Below are positions 44,701 to 56,116 of a DNA stretch of 64,000 nucleotides, in pieces. The stretch is taken from NCBI GenBank assembly GCA_026413225.1, contig CM048553.1, positions 20,770,501-20,834,500 of the forward strand, in the 5' to 3' direction. Made by a program: the position numbers and the translations under genes. The stretch comes from Otis tarda (Eukaryota; Chordata; Aves; Otidiformes; Otididae). The number at the start of each line of letters is the position of its first letter. Positions within the stretch are counted from its first letter, which is position 1. The notes below the pieces were generated by a model. It searched no databases, had not been told where the DNA came from, and worked only from the letters and a program-made list of their open reading frames with translations.

Positions 44701-47700
44701 TCCGATCAACAGGACCAACACACTGAGAAAGCAATCAAGTCAAACCCACTATGATCACCTCAGTATCTATTATTCAGGATAATACTGGGTTAGAAGATTG
44801 AGGCATATAATCTCTTGAACTACACTGGTGCTGGTTGCCTCTTTTGCACTAAGCTATCTGGCTCAGGAAAAGGCAGTTTCCAAATGGTCACATCAACTCT
44901 CTTCTCCTGTCACCTGAAACACTGCATAAGAGGCAAGTTCAACAGGGATTTTTCAAGAGCATTCACTTTTCTGTCCCTAAATTCTCTCTTCACTCCCATC
45001 TTCCTCTATTTGCAGATGGACTTTAATTACAGCTTGTTACTCTTCATGTAAACTCCAGTACTATGCAGAATGGGCAACACTTCAAAAAAAAAAAAAAATC
45101 ACTGCTGAGGATTTCTACCAATGTGACTGGTGTGACTTACACGGATTCTATCCATATGTGCTCAAGTAAATAATGTAAGATGCCAATTAAGACTAGCAAA
45201 GTTCTCAACACATACCACAGTAAGAGTGCAACTATGTACAGATGCATCCTTTTGCTGCTCCTCTTCCTTCTGCAGATGCCCAAGGGAAAGACCGAAACAG
45301 AACTGCTCTGACAGTGTCTAAACTCAGACAGCAGTCACTAGAGCACCACAGCTGTTGCTTCTCTAATACTGTTTGCTGAAATGATGGTTGGTATCAAAAG
45401 TGAAAGCCTTTGCCTTCCTATCTTCTTGGGGAAACTGCTTTGGAATCCCCATTACAGAACAAGGTTGCCTTTCCTTTGCATGCAATACAGATGGCTGGCA
45501 CCAGACCCTTGGCTTACACCAAAATAAATGCCCACTATGTGTTTATAACCTTGAAAGAGGTTGTCACTGACCTGGCACTAATGATCTTCATGTCATAGCC
45601 TTTTTGCCTCCAAGACTAGACTCATGTCTCCCAATTGAAATTCAGCTTCTCAGTTCATTAGGTTAAGTTTAAGGAACACACAAATGCGATGTAAACCCAC
45701 ATGCTTATCCAACTTACTGTCCCCACCTTCCCATCCCTCCTACCAAGGGACTGAAAACTAAACCAGCAAAAATACCAGAAGAAAAGCTTTGTTACTCCAT
45801 TTCACTGTATTGCAGCACAAGCACTTCTGCTATCATAAGGACAGTGCCCTAAAGGTAGCAGGTATGGGCAGTGGTGAGCAAAACTGCCTTTTTTTTTTTT
45901 GGCTGTGCAGACTTACGCCAATTCAAAGTCTTTATGAACTTCCAGACTTAGACAAGTCAGTATGATTAATGTTACTTTGAAAATCTCTTGAACTTTCAAT
46001 TTCCACTTGAAACTAAACTACTCCCTATCAAACTTCTAAAATGTTTGGTCTAAATTGCATCTAACAAAAATTTTTACTTCTGCAACTGTCAAGAAAGTAT
46101 AAATCTGCTAGTTAGGTTTGCTCTTTTTCATAATTTGGATGACAGAATGACCTTCCTGAACTGAAATCACATGCCTGAAGGTCTGGGACAGTTGGAAAAA
46201 TCCCTTTCTCAACAGTGACTGAAAGATGCTTCTGACAGTAGAAAAGGCCCTAAAGATAGATTTTCTTCTCATTTGCAAACACACAGATTCAGTGGCGAGG
46301 CATGAGGGAATAGTCACATGGTATGAAAGTTCTGGACCTAAAAGTTTAACATTAGATCAGCCACAAAAAAAATCAGTGAAAAGAAAAGGAATATTATAAT
46401 TCTAACAAGATACTTAAAAACACTTAACCAGAAAACTTAGAAAGGATAAGTCTGTCTTTCATTAGATATGTTTTTCTATGGCAGAAAACACATTGGTTCT
46501 TAACAAATCATAGCCCTACAATTTATTTCAGAAAAACTCATTAAACCCCACCATGTTGAAACCAATGAATTATAAATTTGATTTAAATGAATGCCAAGCC
46601 ATTTCTCAATAGAAAAAAAAATGCAGGCATGCCTCTCTATTTCTAGTCACTTACATAAACTATAGAAACAGTAGAAGGACCAAGCTCCATTAAAAATACC
46701 CATTGAAGTAAGACTGATGAAGCCACAAGATGGAATCACAAAAAGAGGGAACTCAACTATTCAATTTATGTTAAGTATCAAAACTAATTTTAATGCAGTT
46801 TTTAATATACTCATGAAAATCCTGTTTCATAAAATAAATACACATTATTTACAGTGAAGTCTATTAGCAATCCATGCATTTTACAACTAAATGTGATGCT
46901 TCAGTTATTCAGCAAAGGCTGATAACACAATCAAATTAAAAGCCCTAAAGAGCTGAATATTCTACCATTTGCAGAGATAGCTTTTCACACTTAGTAAATT
47001 ATAGAAGTATTTAAGGGCTTGAGCCTGCAAAGACTTGAAGGACCATCAATACCTATTGAATTCAGGCAGTATTTAGGGTGCTCACAGTGTACAAAAGGGC
47101 TAATGGTTTTGACAGCAACTCTGGTTTTCCACCTATACATTTTTTTTCTAACAAAGGATAATGCCTATCTCTACAGCTTCTGCCAATACAACTATAGCAA
47201 GTCTACTGCTACCACCTAGCCACCCATGGCATACAGCATTCAAAACTAGACTTAATCTTCTACACACTTAAGTTACTACCTTAAAGGTCTGTGTAGATAT
47301 CTGGGAGCACTGATTTAGGGTGGCCCTTCAGCCCTGACCTTCACATGCAATCCTCTTGGCAACCTACTGCAGCAGAAGTGGCTGAATGCCATGGACAGTG
47401 TTTCCTATTCTGTTGGACAGCTTTATAGAAAAGAAGAATTCAGCATGTCCAGGGACTTTTCTGCCTAAGGCTGCTTCCAGGCCTTTCATCCAACCGTAAG
47501 AAGAAAATTGTATTTACACCTCTGGCAGATGGAAACTATATATTCACCTAAGCACGAGGGAGGAAATCCTTGCACAATTGGCACTGGCTGCTCTCACAGC
47601 ACCTTTCCAGATTGCAGAGGGAAAAAGGGTCTGCTCTGAGGACAGAATCCTATTGCAGATGTTAAGAGGTATGTATCTAAGAAGGCTAAATTAGGTGCCT

Positions 47701-50700
47701 CTTTCATTCCATTGACTACGTAAGTAAAGACGTCTTAACTGAAAGAGTGATCCATCTCTCCTGCTGTGTCTCCTGTTCCATCTTTCCTTCCACCTTCAGA
47801 GAGAGAAGGAAAGATTTTATTGCGCAAATGTTATTGCTTCTTTAAAAATCACAGTAACAAAAATAATCTTTTGTCTACTATATTTAATTGAAGATCCATA
47901 AAGCTCAGAGCATGTATCTACATTTTAAGTATAAAAGACGTATTGTAAAAATCTTCTTATTCCATCATGTCTACACTACTGCTAGCTAGACAACTCTATA
48001 ATGCCACTGATATATTCTTTCTTCCTCTCTAAGTATTTATTGAAATGAGCAAGCAGAGAGCATATTTAAAAGAAACAGTACAGAAAAGCCAATAAAGGTG
48101 GCAGGCTAATTTGGGCAGAGCGATGGTGCTACCTCTCTTTTTAGAATTAAAGATGACAAATGGTTTTCCTTATTTCATCTCATGTCCTAAAGTTGGCTAT
48201 TTTTCATATAGACTGCACTAGTCTGTCTGTACGTGGGTGTTACAGGTTCATACATTTGCTTCTATTACTACTGCTTTGGTTTCTACTTCTATTTCTCCCT
48301 TGTTAATTGTTTTTAAACATGGGTGCTTTTTGGTAAAGATCAGGACACCAGAAATCCACATGGACAGTAAACAGCGGAGGACCATTTCTACTGAAACATC
48401 ACTTATTTCCACATTTTCTCTTCAGTATGACAAACATCACTTTCAGAGTAGATTAGAAGCATGCCGTCAAAAACATTTCTGCAGGGACAATTTGTTTTCA
48501 GTCACATAACCTTTTATTTGGGAATGTGTCGTTTGCTTGGATTTTCACACTTCATCCTCTTACATGATATGCAAGTCGTGCCCTTTCACTTGACCTGCAA
48601 CTTAATAAGCTAGGCAAACTCATACATTGTAGAACAAGTACCAATATCAGCTAGTAAGAGCTCTTGGGTGAAGCCCAAACGAAACAGCTGTGTGATCTGG
48701 TTTTTTTTTTTAAGTGTGGAGGACAAACTATAACTACCACATAATGCAAACCAGCCAAACTCGGCAAACAACATTAGGCCTGATGGATATGTCCCTTAGA
48801 GAAGTATCCATTTTGACAGAGCACACGCAACTCACACTCTGATACGGCTTGTTCCTAAGACAGTATGGCTGAGCTCCCATTGAGTTATTAACATGAAACA
48901 CAGTGCACAAGTTCTCCTATCACATGTTACCAAGAAAGTTTTAACAAAATCTATTTTAATCAATGAAAAACTGGCTTCCTGGATATCTCGGGCACAGTTT
49001 TGTCTCTAACAAAAAAACCCTGGCATCTCACTGGCACTTACCATTGGGAAATGTGATTTTTTGGTCTAAACTAGCCCAATATATCAGTGCTTCATTGCCA
49101 CGAGACTGCAGAGGAAAAGTGTCCTGTTTCCATAATTCTGTCTAAATGTCATATGTAAAACCAACTTGTTCATAGGGATTCTTTGGGTAAATCTCCATAA
49201 GCACATACAACATTTCTTACTCACAGCAGATAGTATCCACTTTCAGCAAAATTGACTGCACAGAAAGAACACAAGGCAAAAGCAACATTTGGCTTATGTA
49301 ATTCATGCAGTTCTTGGGTGCAACTCCTCACTGGATCTACACCTTTTGATCTTATGCATCGTCAGCCAAATGTTTTCTGAATGAGGTGCCAGAAAAGAAA
49401 GTACTCAGCTGATCTTTTGTTACCTTAATAAAAGTTGGCAGGATTCACCAAAGTACATCCTGCTTTTCCTTCCTTTTAATGCTGATGAAGAAAGGAATTT
49501 AAGATACCAGTGTTGCAGACTGAGCCCTTTTCAGGGTACTGCTCACTACTCATTGCATATATTGAATATTTCATCTTGACTTTTCACCGCTACTGATCTG
49601 TTTGTGCTTAGAAAGAAATTTTCCCTTTACTGTCAGTTCTCAACATATCACGATTCAAAGACTTTTGCATTGCCATCCTCCTTAATCTGAGCAGGTCTTT
49701 CCTGAGGCACTTGCACTGGTCTTTTAAATACTCAAACTCCTCTCTTCTTTCTCAAGGCTGCATATTTTCAATACTTTGAGTCTTTCCCCATGAAACAGGC
49801 TTTCTGATCTCCAGGTTAGACTTGTACCCTTTTCTGTAACTGACTTTGTGCAAGAATTTTAATACTTTTTCCGAAATTCAGTGCTTAATTTTAAAAACAT
49901 ATTTCTAACTGAGGGATTTTTGGAAAAAAAAAGAAAAAAAAAGAGTAGAGCAAGGGATTCTGTACCTAACAGAGTAACTCTTTGATTTTTAACTAATTAT
50001 CTGTATTATGTAGCCTGCATACTTCACAAATTTTTTGGTAGTATTGTAACACTCTGGGTTTTAAAATTTAATTGTTTTCTACAACATTTAATTCCTACTT
50101 CTCCCTTGTAGCAAGCATGCTACTAAAGGTAGCTAGAACAGCAAGGGACTACTAGCTCATGAAAGCTGCTTTTAGCCGCTGTCCCAAACAGACATCCAAT
50201 TACTATGCATTTTCCTATCCTGCTAAGTCTCCTGCGGATGACATCTTCCATTTCACGTATTTTGACACCGCACTTCAACAAAGGACTGCTTATTTTATTT
50301 ATTGGCACATTTACAGTCTTTGCTACCAGAGATCTGAGAACCTTACAGGGCTGAGATAAATAATTTACCTTCAGCAAGTGTAACTCACTTTCCTACCCCA
50401 TTTCTCAGACTGAAGATCTGCTGGTAATGTATTCCTTTAGCTCATCAGGTATGACCTGCTCTTGGTTTCTCATCAACAGCCTCTTAATGGGAGTGAATTC
50501 CTATACTAGGAGTAAAGTGAAAATGTGCTGTAGTGCTACAACGCTCTGATATGAAGATTTACTTCAGGCAGTGACTGTGACTTCTGAAAGAGCAGATAAA
50601 TGGGAAGAAAAATCATGTCCTGGTTGGTAAGATATTTGTTATCAAGCTGCATAAGAAACCTCCCTGCCATGCTATCATTTGACTTCCCAGGGAAGGGAGT

Positions 50701-50885
50701 TGATGGGACATTACAAATTCATACCTCACATTCAGGCACTACCTTATGTTTACTCTGTCTTCTGGTTTTGTTAGTGAGGGGGGGCCTAAGGTGGTAGCTT
50801 CTGTAGGAAACTGCTAGAAGTCGCTCCCCTTTGTTCAGTGGACTCGGCCGGGCCTAGGGCGGACCCGCTGCTGCTCAAGGCCGAG

Positions 50886-50938
50886 CCAATTGGTAGCAGA
50901 ACGTCCCGTGATAACGCCTCTGCGATAACGTATTTAAG
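50886..50938 (+). promoter_or_regulatory. LTR core promoter (CCAAT + TATA)
   Basis: gagccaattgg (CCAAT at 50886-50890) lies 40 bp upstream of gtatttaagaagg (TATTTAAG at 50931-50938), the normal spacing in a retroviral U3. It points antisense to PLXDC2. Whether it is active cannot be told from sequence. Confidence 0.6.
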
Positions 50939-51239
50939 AAGGGGAAAACAGAAAAAAAAAAAAAAGAGAGAAGATGTGAAGCAGCTGAGCGGGAGGCAGA
51001 GAGGGGGAGGCGTGAGCCTCGTGGGCCTTGCAGGCCTCACCCTCTGGCCTCCTGCTGGGCAGCCGACTGGGCCCAACTCGGCCCAGCCTGGCTGCAAGAA
51101 GTGGAGAGGTGATGAGAAGTGAACGAGATGTAAAAAGGATCCTGAGAGGCGTCTGCCAGCCTGTTGTGAGGAACGGCTGCAGACGCCAAGGTCAGTGAAG
51201 AAGGAAGGGGAGGAGTAATGCGGCTCCTGGCCAAGATTC

Positions 51240-51510
51240 CTCTGCAACTCGTGGTGAAGACCATGGTGGAGCGGGTTGTCCCCCTGCAGTCCATGGAGGT
51301 CCACGGAGGGGCAGAGATCCACCTGCAGCCCGTGGAGGACCCCACGCCGGAGCAGGTGGAGGCCTGAAGGAGGCTGTGGCCCGTGGAGGGCCCACTGGGA
51401 CAGCTGTTCTAGAGGGACTGCACCCCGTGGAAGAGATGACCCACGCCGGAGCACTTTCACGAAGAACTGTGGCCCGTGGGAGGGACCCCACGATGGAGCA
51501 GAGGAGGAAT
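51240..51510 (+). repeat. Degenerate GC-rich tandem units inside the LTR
   Basis: Repeats of a roughly 30-45 bp motif built from 'cccgtggagg', 'ccccacg' and 'ggagcaggt/ggagca' recur across the R-like region. The same units appear in reverse in the LTR at 12592, and degenerated at 30532. Confidence 0.7.
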
Positions 51511-51706
51511 GCGAGGAGTTCTTCCCCCGACGATGACACAGCGGCATAAAACAACGTGTGATGAACTGACCGCGACCCCCATTCCCTTTTCCCCCCCCCG
51601 TGCCGCTCAGGAGGGGAAGGTAGTATAGATAATGTTAAGCCCGGGAAGAGGGAGGGGTGGGGGGAGGTTATCTTGTTCCCTGTCTCATTCTCCTGCTAAT
51701 TTTAGA

Positions 51707-51712
51707 AATAAA
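51707..51712 (+). terminator. LTR polyadenylation signal AATAAA
   Basis: A perfect AATAAA within agaaataaatgaatag, followed about 15 nt later by ttttccccaag and a GT-containing stretch. This is the expected R/U5 boundary of the LTR. It is missing from the copy at 12592 because of a 179-bp deletion. Confidence 0.65.
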
Positions 51713-51899
51713 TGAATAGTTTTCCCCAAGTCGAGTCTGTTTTGCCTGTGACGGTAACTTTAAGGATTTTCTCCCCGTCCTTATCTCAAACCTTGAGCCG
51801 TTTTCTTGTATTATCTCCTCCTATTCTCTCGGAGGGTGGGGGGAGCGAGAGAGAGACTGCGTAGTCTGGTCCCGATCGGGGCTGAACTATGACACTCTG

Positions 51900-53089
51900 T
51901 TATGAAGAGTCTCACAGAAAGCTCTCCTGGGTCTACATACTGCTTTTTGCTGTTGTCAAGCTTTTCTTTCATTACATGGCTAAGAAGAATCAATTTTAAG
52001 TAGCCTAGTCCTGAAGCTTTAGTTTGTTTGGAAATGATCTTTGCTTAGCATGACATACTACATCTTCATTTGAGACCAAATATTAATCAGTTAAGTGCCT
52101 GCTAGCTCTGTACTCCACCTTTTTTTTTTTCATTAGTGCTGCATAACAAAGCGTCTACTATATATAGTAGTGAAAATGATACCTCTTCCCCAGTAGCAGG
52201 ACCTCAGATGAGGAATATCTTTCCAAATGCAATCAAACTGAATGAAACCGGATTGTGTTGAGATATATATATATAAAAGCTTAGCTTTATAATATTTAAT
52301 AAGGGTATCCTCAGTCAACACCATTTGAAAAAATTAAGAAAACCTCCCCAACAAAAATCTTTTACAAGCAGAAAGCAAAAGGTTTTTCTTTTTTCTTGAA
52401 GAAAAAAAAAGGCCATCCTTCTGAACTTTTAGGACTTTTTAACTCAATAGATTGTAATCTTTAGTCTTTCTAATTCTGGTATCATAAGTGTATGCCCTAC
52501 ATACAGAAAATCAGTGGAATGTGACCCACTGAAGTATATAGCTAGATATATGATAATATTCTACTGCCAGTTGTTATTTGTTCTTTGTCTGTTTTCAGAA
52601 AATCGGCTGATGAAAGTCAGATGAACGTACTACCTTTGCGGACAGCAAGAAAGCTATCAACCAACAGCTGAAGGAAAGCTTTGTGAGATCCCTCCTGTCA
52701 CAGCTGGATACAGTCAGGTGTCTTTCCTTCACATTCTAAAACAAGAGTCCACAGCTAGATATATAGCATTTTGTTTACATTGAGATTTGATCTTAAACAT
52801 AAATTTTAATTGCTAGTCCAAAGTCACAGTTGGTATAACTCAAGCGGAATAATTGATTCTGTCCATTTTAGACTCAAAAGTAGAAGACCATGCCATTAAA
52901 TTAATACAGTTTGGCAAGCTGTCACTGTAAGCTCTGCTGACACCAACATAGAGACACATAACTCCACCATTTATGAGATCCATAGTAATCTGAATATTGG
53001 TTGGAGCTCTGACAGGTTTTTGTGTGTGTGTATATATATATATATATATAGATATATGTATATACTAGGGGATAATTGGCAGGAAAGGA
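51900..53089 (-). other. PLXDC2: PLXDC2 upstream intron between repeats
   Basis: AT-rich sequence with a short TA run (52263-52274) and the compound TG/TA microsatellite at 53021-53064. The piece at 52600-52720 looks somewhat exon-like (it is preceded by ttttcag) but has in-frame stops and no recognised homology. Confidence 0.7.
53021..53064. repeat. Compound (TG)n(TA)n microsatellite
   Basis: Five TG units, then ten TA units, then an interrupted gatatatgtatata stretch. Likely length-polymorphic. Confidence 0.92.
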
Positions 53090-54292
53090 GCTTTGCAGAA
53101 AAAACAAGAGCTGTGGGTTCTGCCGGACACCAAGTTGAACATGAGCCAGTAATGGTGGGACACATCCAGAGTGCTGTATTCAGCTCTGAGCTCCCCAGCA
53201 CAACAGAGATATAGAGCTACTGGTGACAGTCCAGTGAAGGACTCTCCAGCAAAGATGATTAAGGAACTGATTACCTAGAGAACACAAGGCTCAGGGTGGA
53301 TTTCATCAAGGTATATAGATATACCTGAAGGGAGAGTGCAAAGCAGATGGAGCCAGGCTCTTCTCAGTGGTGCCCAGTGACAGGACAAGAGGCAACAAGC
53401 ACAAACTGAAACACAGGAGGTTCTCTCTTGTCATGGTTTAACCCCAGCCAGTACCACACAGCCACTCGCTCATCCTCCTCCCTCCCAGATGGGATGGGCA
53501 AGAGAATTGGAAAGAAAGGAGAACTCGTGGGTTGAGATAAAGACATTGTACTGGGACAGCAAAGAAAAGATGATGATAATAATAATAATACAATATATAA
53601 AATGAATGATGGGCAATTTCTCACCACCCAATGACCCGATGACTGATATAGCCCATCCTGAGCAGCGATCATGGAACCAAACCAAGAGCAATCTCAGAAC
53701 AATTCCAAGCAGTGATCTCAGAACAGTAATTTTTCCAAGCAGCAGTCTCGAAACTGCAACTTCCCAAGAGAGAGAGAGTTGCCCACTGGCCAACCCCCAC
53801 TTACACACTGAGCATGATGTCTATGGTATGGAATATTTCCTTTGGCCAGTTTGGGTCAACTGTACTGGCTATACCCCTCCCAGCTTCTTCCACATGCATT
53901 ACCAAAATGGGGAACCTGCATCAGCAACCTGGGAAGCTGGAAAAAGTCCTTGATTTCTTAGCAACAGCTAATGAGTGGATTATCAATCTTCTTCACATAC
54001 CAAATTCCATACTAAATCCAAAACACAGCAGCTACTGGGAAGAAAATTATCTCAATCCCAGCCAAAAACAGGACACCTCTGAACATCAGAAAGCATTTTT
54101 TTTTTACTATGAGAGTGAGTCTGCACTGACACAAATTGCCCAGAGAGGTTGTGGGGCCTCCATCCCTGGAGATATTCAAAAGCTGTCTGGACACTGTCCT
54201 GGGGAACTGGCTCTAGGTGGCTTGAGTAGCCAGTTAGACCCAACAACCTCTAGAGGTCCCTTCCAGCTTCAACTCCTCTGTGATTCTGTGAT
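53090..54292 (+). mobile_element. Older CR1 LINE 3' fragment, split by an LTR
   Basis: The left part (about 53090-53428) includes gacaccaagttgaacatgag, agagctactggtgacagtcc and atggagccaggctcttctca. The right part (54076-54292) includes gcccagagaggttgtggggc and ends at gtcccttccagc...ctgtgattctgtgat. These join in the order of a CR1 3' region once the LTR at 53429-54075 is removed. A stretch of roughly 120 bp appears deleted near 53148. All frames are broken, so it is clearly older than the CR1 copies at 13382 and 59492, and from a different subfamily. The left boundary is approximate. Confidence 0.85.
53429..54075 (-). mobile_element. Solo LTR, second ERVL-like family, inside CR1
   Basis: The plus strand reads tgtcatggtttaacccc at the left and agccaaaaacaggaca at the right, so the sense strand (minus) runs TGTCCTG...CATGACA. 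This family is very common in bird genomes. Length is 647 bp. The flanking pentamers tctct (53424-53428) and cctct (54076-54080) match at 4 of 5 positions. An AAT/GAT trinucleotide run (53571-53589) is an internal part of the LTR. There is no viral coding region; the frames overlapping it, such as 53606-53953 and 53814-54326, are chance. Confidence 0.87.
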
Positions 54293-54847
54293 TTTTACGT
54301 TTAAAAATTACCTTCTGTATAGCTGACTAGAGGCAGATGCATGCAAGGCTATTATATGTATATTGTGACATATCCACTAATTTTCAAACTACTAAGAAAT
54401 TCTGCTTGAAAAAGCATCATTCTGTAAACGAGCATTTCATGAATTATCTTTCCAACTTGAGCAGTTTAATGAGATCAAGCTGATATACTAGAAAACCGAA
54501 TATTTAATGGAGATCAAAGTCATTAAAACACTAGCAGACCTACTAAGCTAATCCAGTCATCGTCCTTTGTATTTACTGCCTGACTATTGAAGTTGTTATC
54601 ACCTGTCTCATGGGGCACAACAATTTCATTTTTAAATTGTACTGTTGGGGAGACTAGATTTACAGAGTAGGGTAGTCTTACAGGATGAAGTTAGAGTCAT
54701 CCATGAATAAAATTAAGTGGCCAGCTGAATTACACAAACTGTCTGCAGTTTGCTGATAACTATACTGTTTTTGTACTGCTTCAAACTTTACACCTGGAGG
54801 TGAGGCACTGTTTAGATCACACAACTCTTTTATCGATTTTCTGCTGT

Positions 54848-54861
54848 GTTACCATGGAAAC
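54848..54861. promoter_or_regulatory. Candidate X-box (RFX-type site)
   Basis: GTTACC-AT-GGAAAC matches the inverted-repeat X-box layout GTNRCC-N(0-3)-RGYAAC in all but one position of the right half. It is a single motif match only; chance occurrence in an intron of this size is quite possible. Confidence 0.3.
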
Positions 54862-55032
54862 GTTACCACAAAAAAATGCACATCGCATTACAAATTCATA
54901 CATATACCATGTTCATTTAGCTGATGGGTTAGAGGAGGGGCCAAATCTAAATGCTCCTTCATTTTAATCATCCAGTTAACTGATAACCACACACTGAGTC
55001 CTATTAAGTAATTTTTCTAATGGCTATTTATT

Positions 55033-55059
55033 TTCTCAACCTTCTTACAAGGTTGAGAA
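55033..55059. repeat. 11-bp hairpin
   Basis: ttctcaacctt (55033-55043) and aaggttgagaa (55049-55059) are exact reverse complements with a 5-nt loop. Confidence 0.9.
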
Positions 55060-56034
55060 GGTTTCCATGGATATCAATCAGCTCATTATAATGAGATTCT
55101 TCTACTCAATGTCTCCTTAAAGTTTCTCCATTCACTCATTACAGAGGCAACCTTTTATTTGTTTCTTCTTCAGGTTTATTAGTGTGAAACCAATGGGCTA
55201 GAACCTGCTTATAGATGTTGTGACACAAAATGGGGTTTTAGGCCGGTGCTTTTAAATCACTAATTTTCTTGAGCGGGTGAAAGGAAAAATGCTTCATACA
55301 GTTACGTTTGCTTTCATGAAGTCAATCAGGGAAGCAGTCAGGCTTTAATACTTTCCATGGTAGGGACCAGTCAATATATGCTCAGAATAAGTGGAATAAA
55401 TGACAGTAGTTAATTTTGTTTCTTTTTAGAAAAATCAAAACAAATAACCTGAAAATTCCTGTTTATGAGAACAGTTTCACACAGCTGTCTTCAGCTCTGC
55501 AATTTTATCCACAGATCATGTAACATCTGATTAAGATGAAAATAGTAAATTAGGCTAATAACATGAAGATAACTTTAACAGCTAAAGAAGATCCTGCAAT
55601 CCTACAGAAATTAAGTGGAACAAACAGTAACAGAAATGTAATGGGTCCTTGTCTCTCATGACCGTGATCTGCCTTGCTTCACTGAGTCTACAAGGGCTTT
55701 TACCCTCTGACTACAGCTGAACCAGAAGGTCAGATGAATATTTATGAAGCAGGGATGCCTACAGGCAGCCCACAGTTTGCTCATTTCATGTTGCAAAATT
55801 CTTTTTTTGCATATCAGTGTATTACTGAGTTTTTCCTGGTCTCTGTTTTAAGCACATTCTGTCATTCTACCTCCCTAATATTACTGAAAATGCTTGAAGT
55901 AAAGTTTAAATACCTATTTCCAAATTTTATTGCAACTGTAATATTGATTTAAAGTTAAATATCTACCTCCCTGGTTTGTATATTTTAAATACATCGAAGG
56001 AATAAATATTTCTGGCAAGACTAATTTATTATCC

Positions 56035-56116
56035 CCCTGCTTGGAGCACAGGATTGGATACAGTGATCTCTGAAGGCCCTTCTCAATCTGAAGTGTTCAA
56101 TATTTCTATGATTATT
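56035..56116 (+). mobile_element. Ancient CR1 LINE 3' tail fragment
   Basis: ccccctgcttggagcacagg, then attggatacagtgatctctg, aaggcccttctcaatctgaa and a tatttctatgattattta tail follow the CR1 3' end order. Short and diverged. Confidence 0.7.

Larger units (their letters stand above)
31335..50752 (-). other. PLXDC2: PLXDC2 upstream intron, long unique stretch
   Basis: About 19.4 kb of AT-rich sequence with no recognised coding exon on either strand. I looked specifically for the PLXDC2 exon expected to read ...FPFYGHFLREITVATG and did not see it. It holds homopolymers (37504-37533, 39692-39705, 41440-41465, 45085-45099, 45890-45900), a hairpin at 36121-36142, a perfect palindrome at 41718-41737 and a weak CA patch near 34931-34943. 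Frames such as 36712-36969 and 36917-37270 (plus) lack domains. Confidence 0.65.
50758..51894 (+). mobile_element. Intact-looking solo LTR (ERVL-like)
   Basis: 1137 bp between exact 5-bp flanking duplications ctctg (50753-50757 and 51895-51899). The ends are tcttctggtttt...ctatgaca; the other family copy starts tgttctgg, so the second base has mutated. Plus is the sense strand because the signals appear in LTR order: CCAAT (50886-50890), TATTTAAG (50931-50938) and AATAAA (51707-51712). The central part (about 51240-51510) is a GC-rich imperfect tandem array of ggagcaggtgga/cccgtggagg-type units. No internal viral region or second LTR is present, so this is a solo LTR. Several overlapping open frames across it come from its GC-richness. 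Confidence 0.9.

Noticed and set aside
50786..51554. 253-codon minus-strand frame and companions
   Set aside because: Lies across the antisense strand of a solo LTR. The Ser/Pro/Leu-rich text comes from its GC-rich tandem units, and no viral or host domain is present.
52600..52725. Exon-like patch after ttttcag
   Set aside because: Stops occur in the plus frames, the donor is weak, and no protein family is recognised. It lies antisense in the intron.
53571..53589. Trinucleotide (AAT/GAT) run as an independent microsatellite
   Set aside because: It is a standard internal part of this LTR family, so it is not listed separately.
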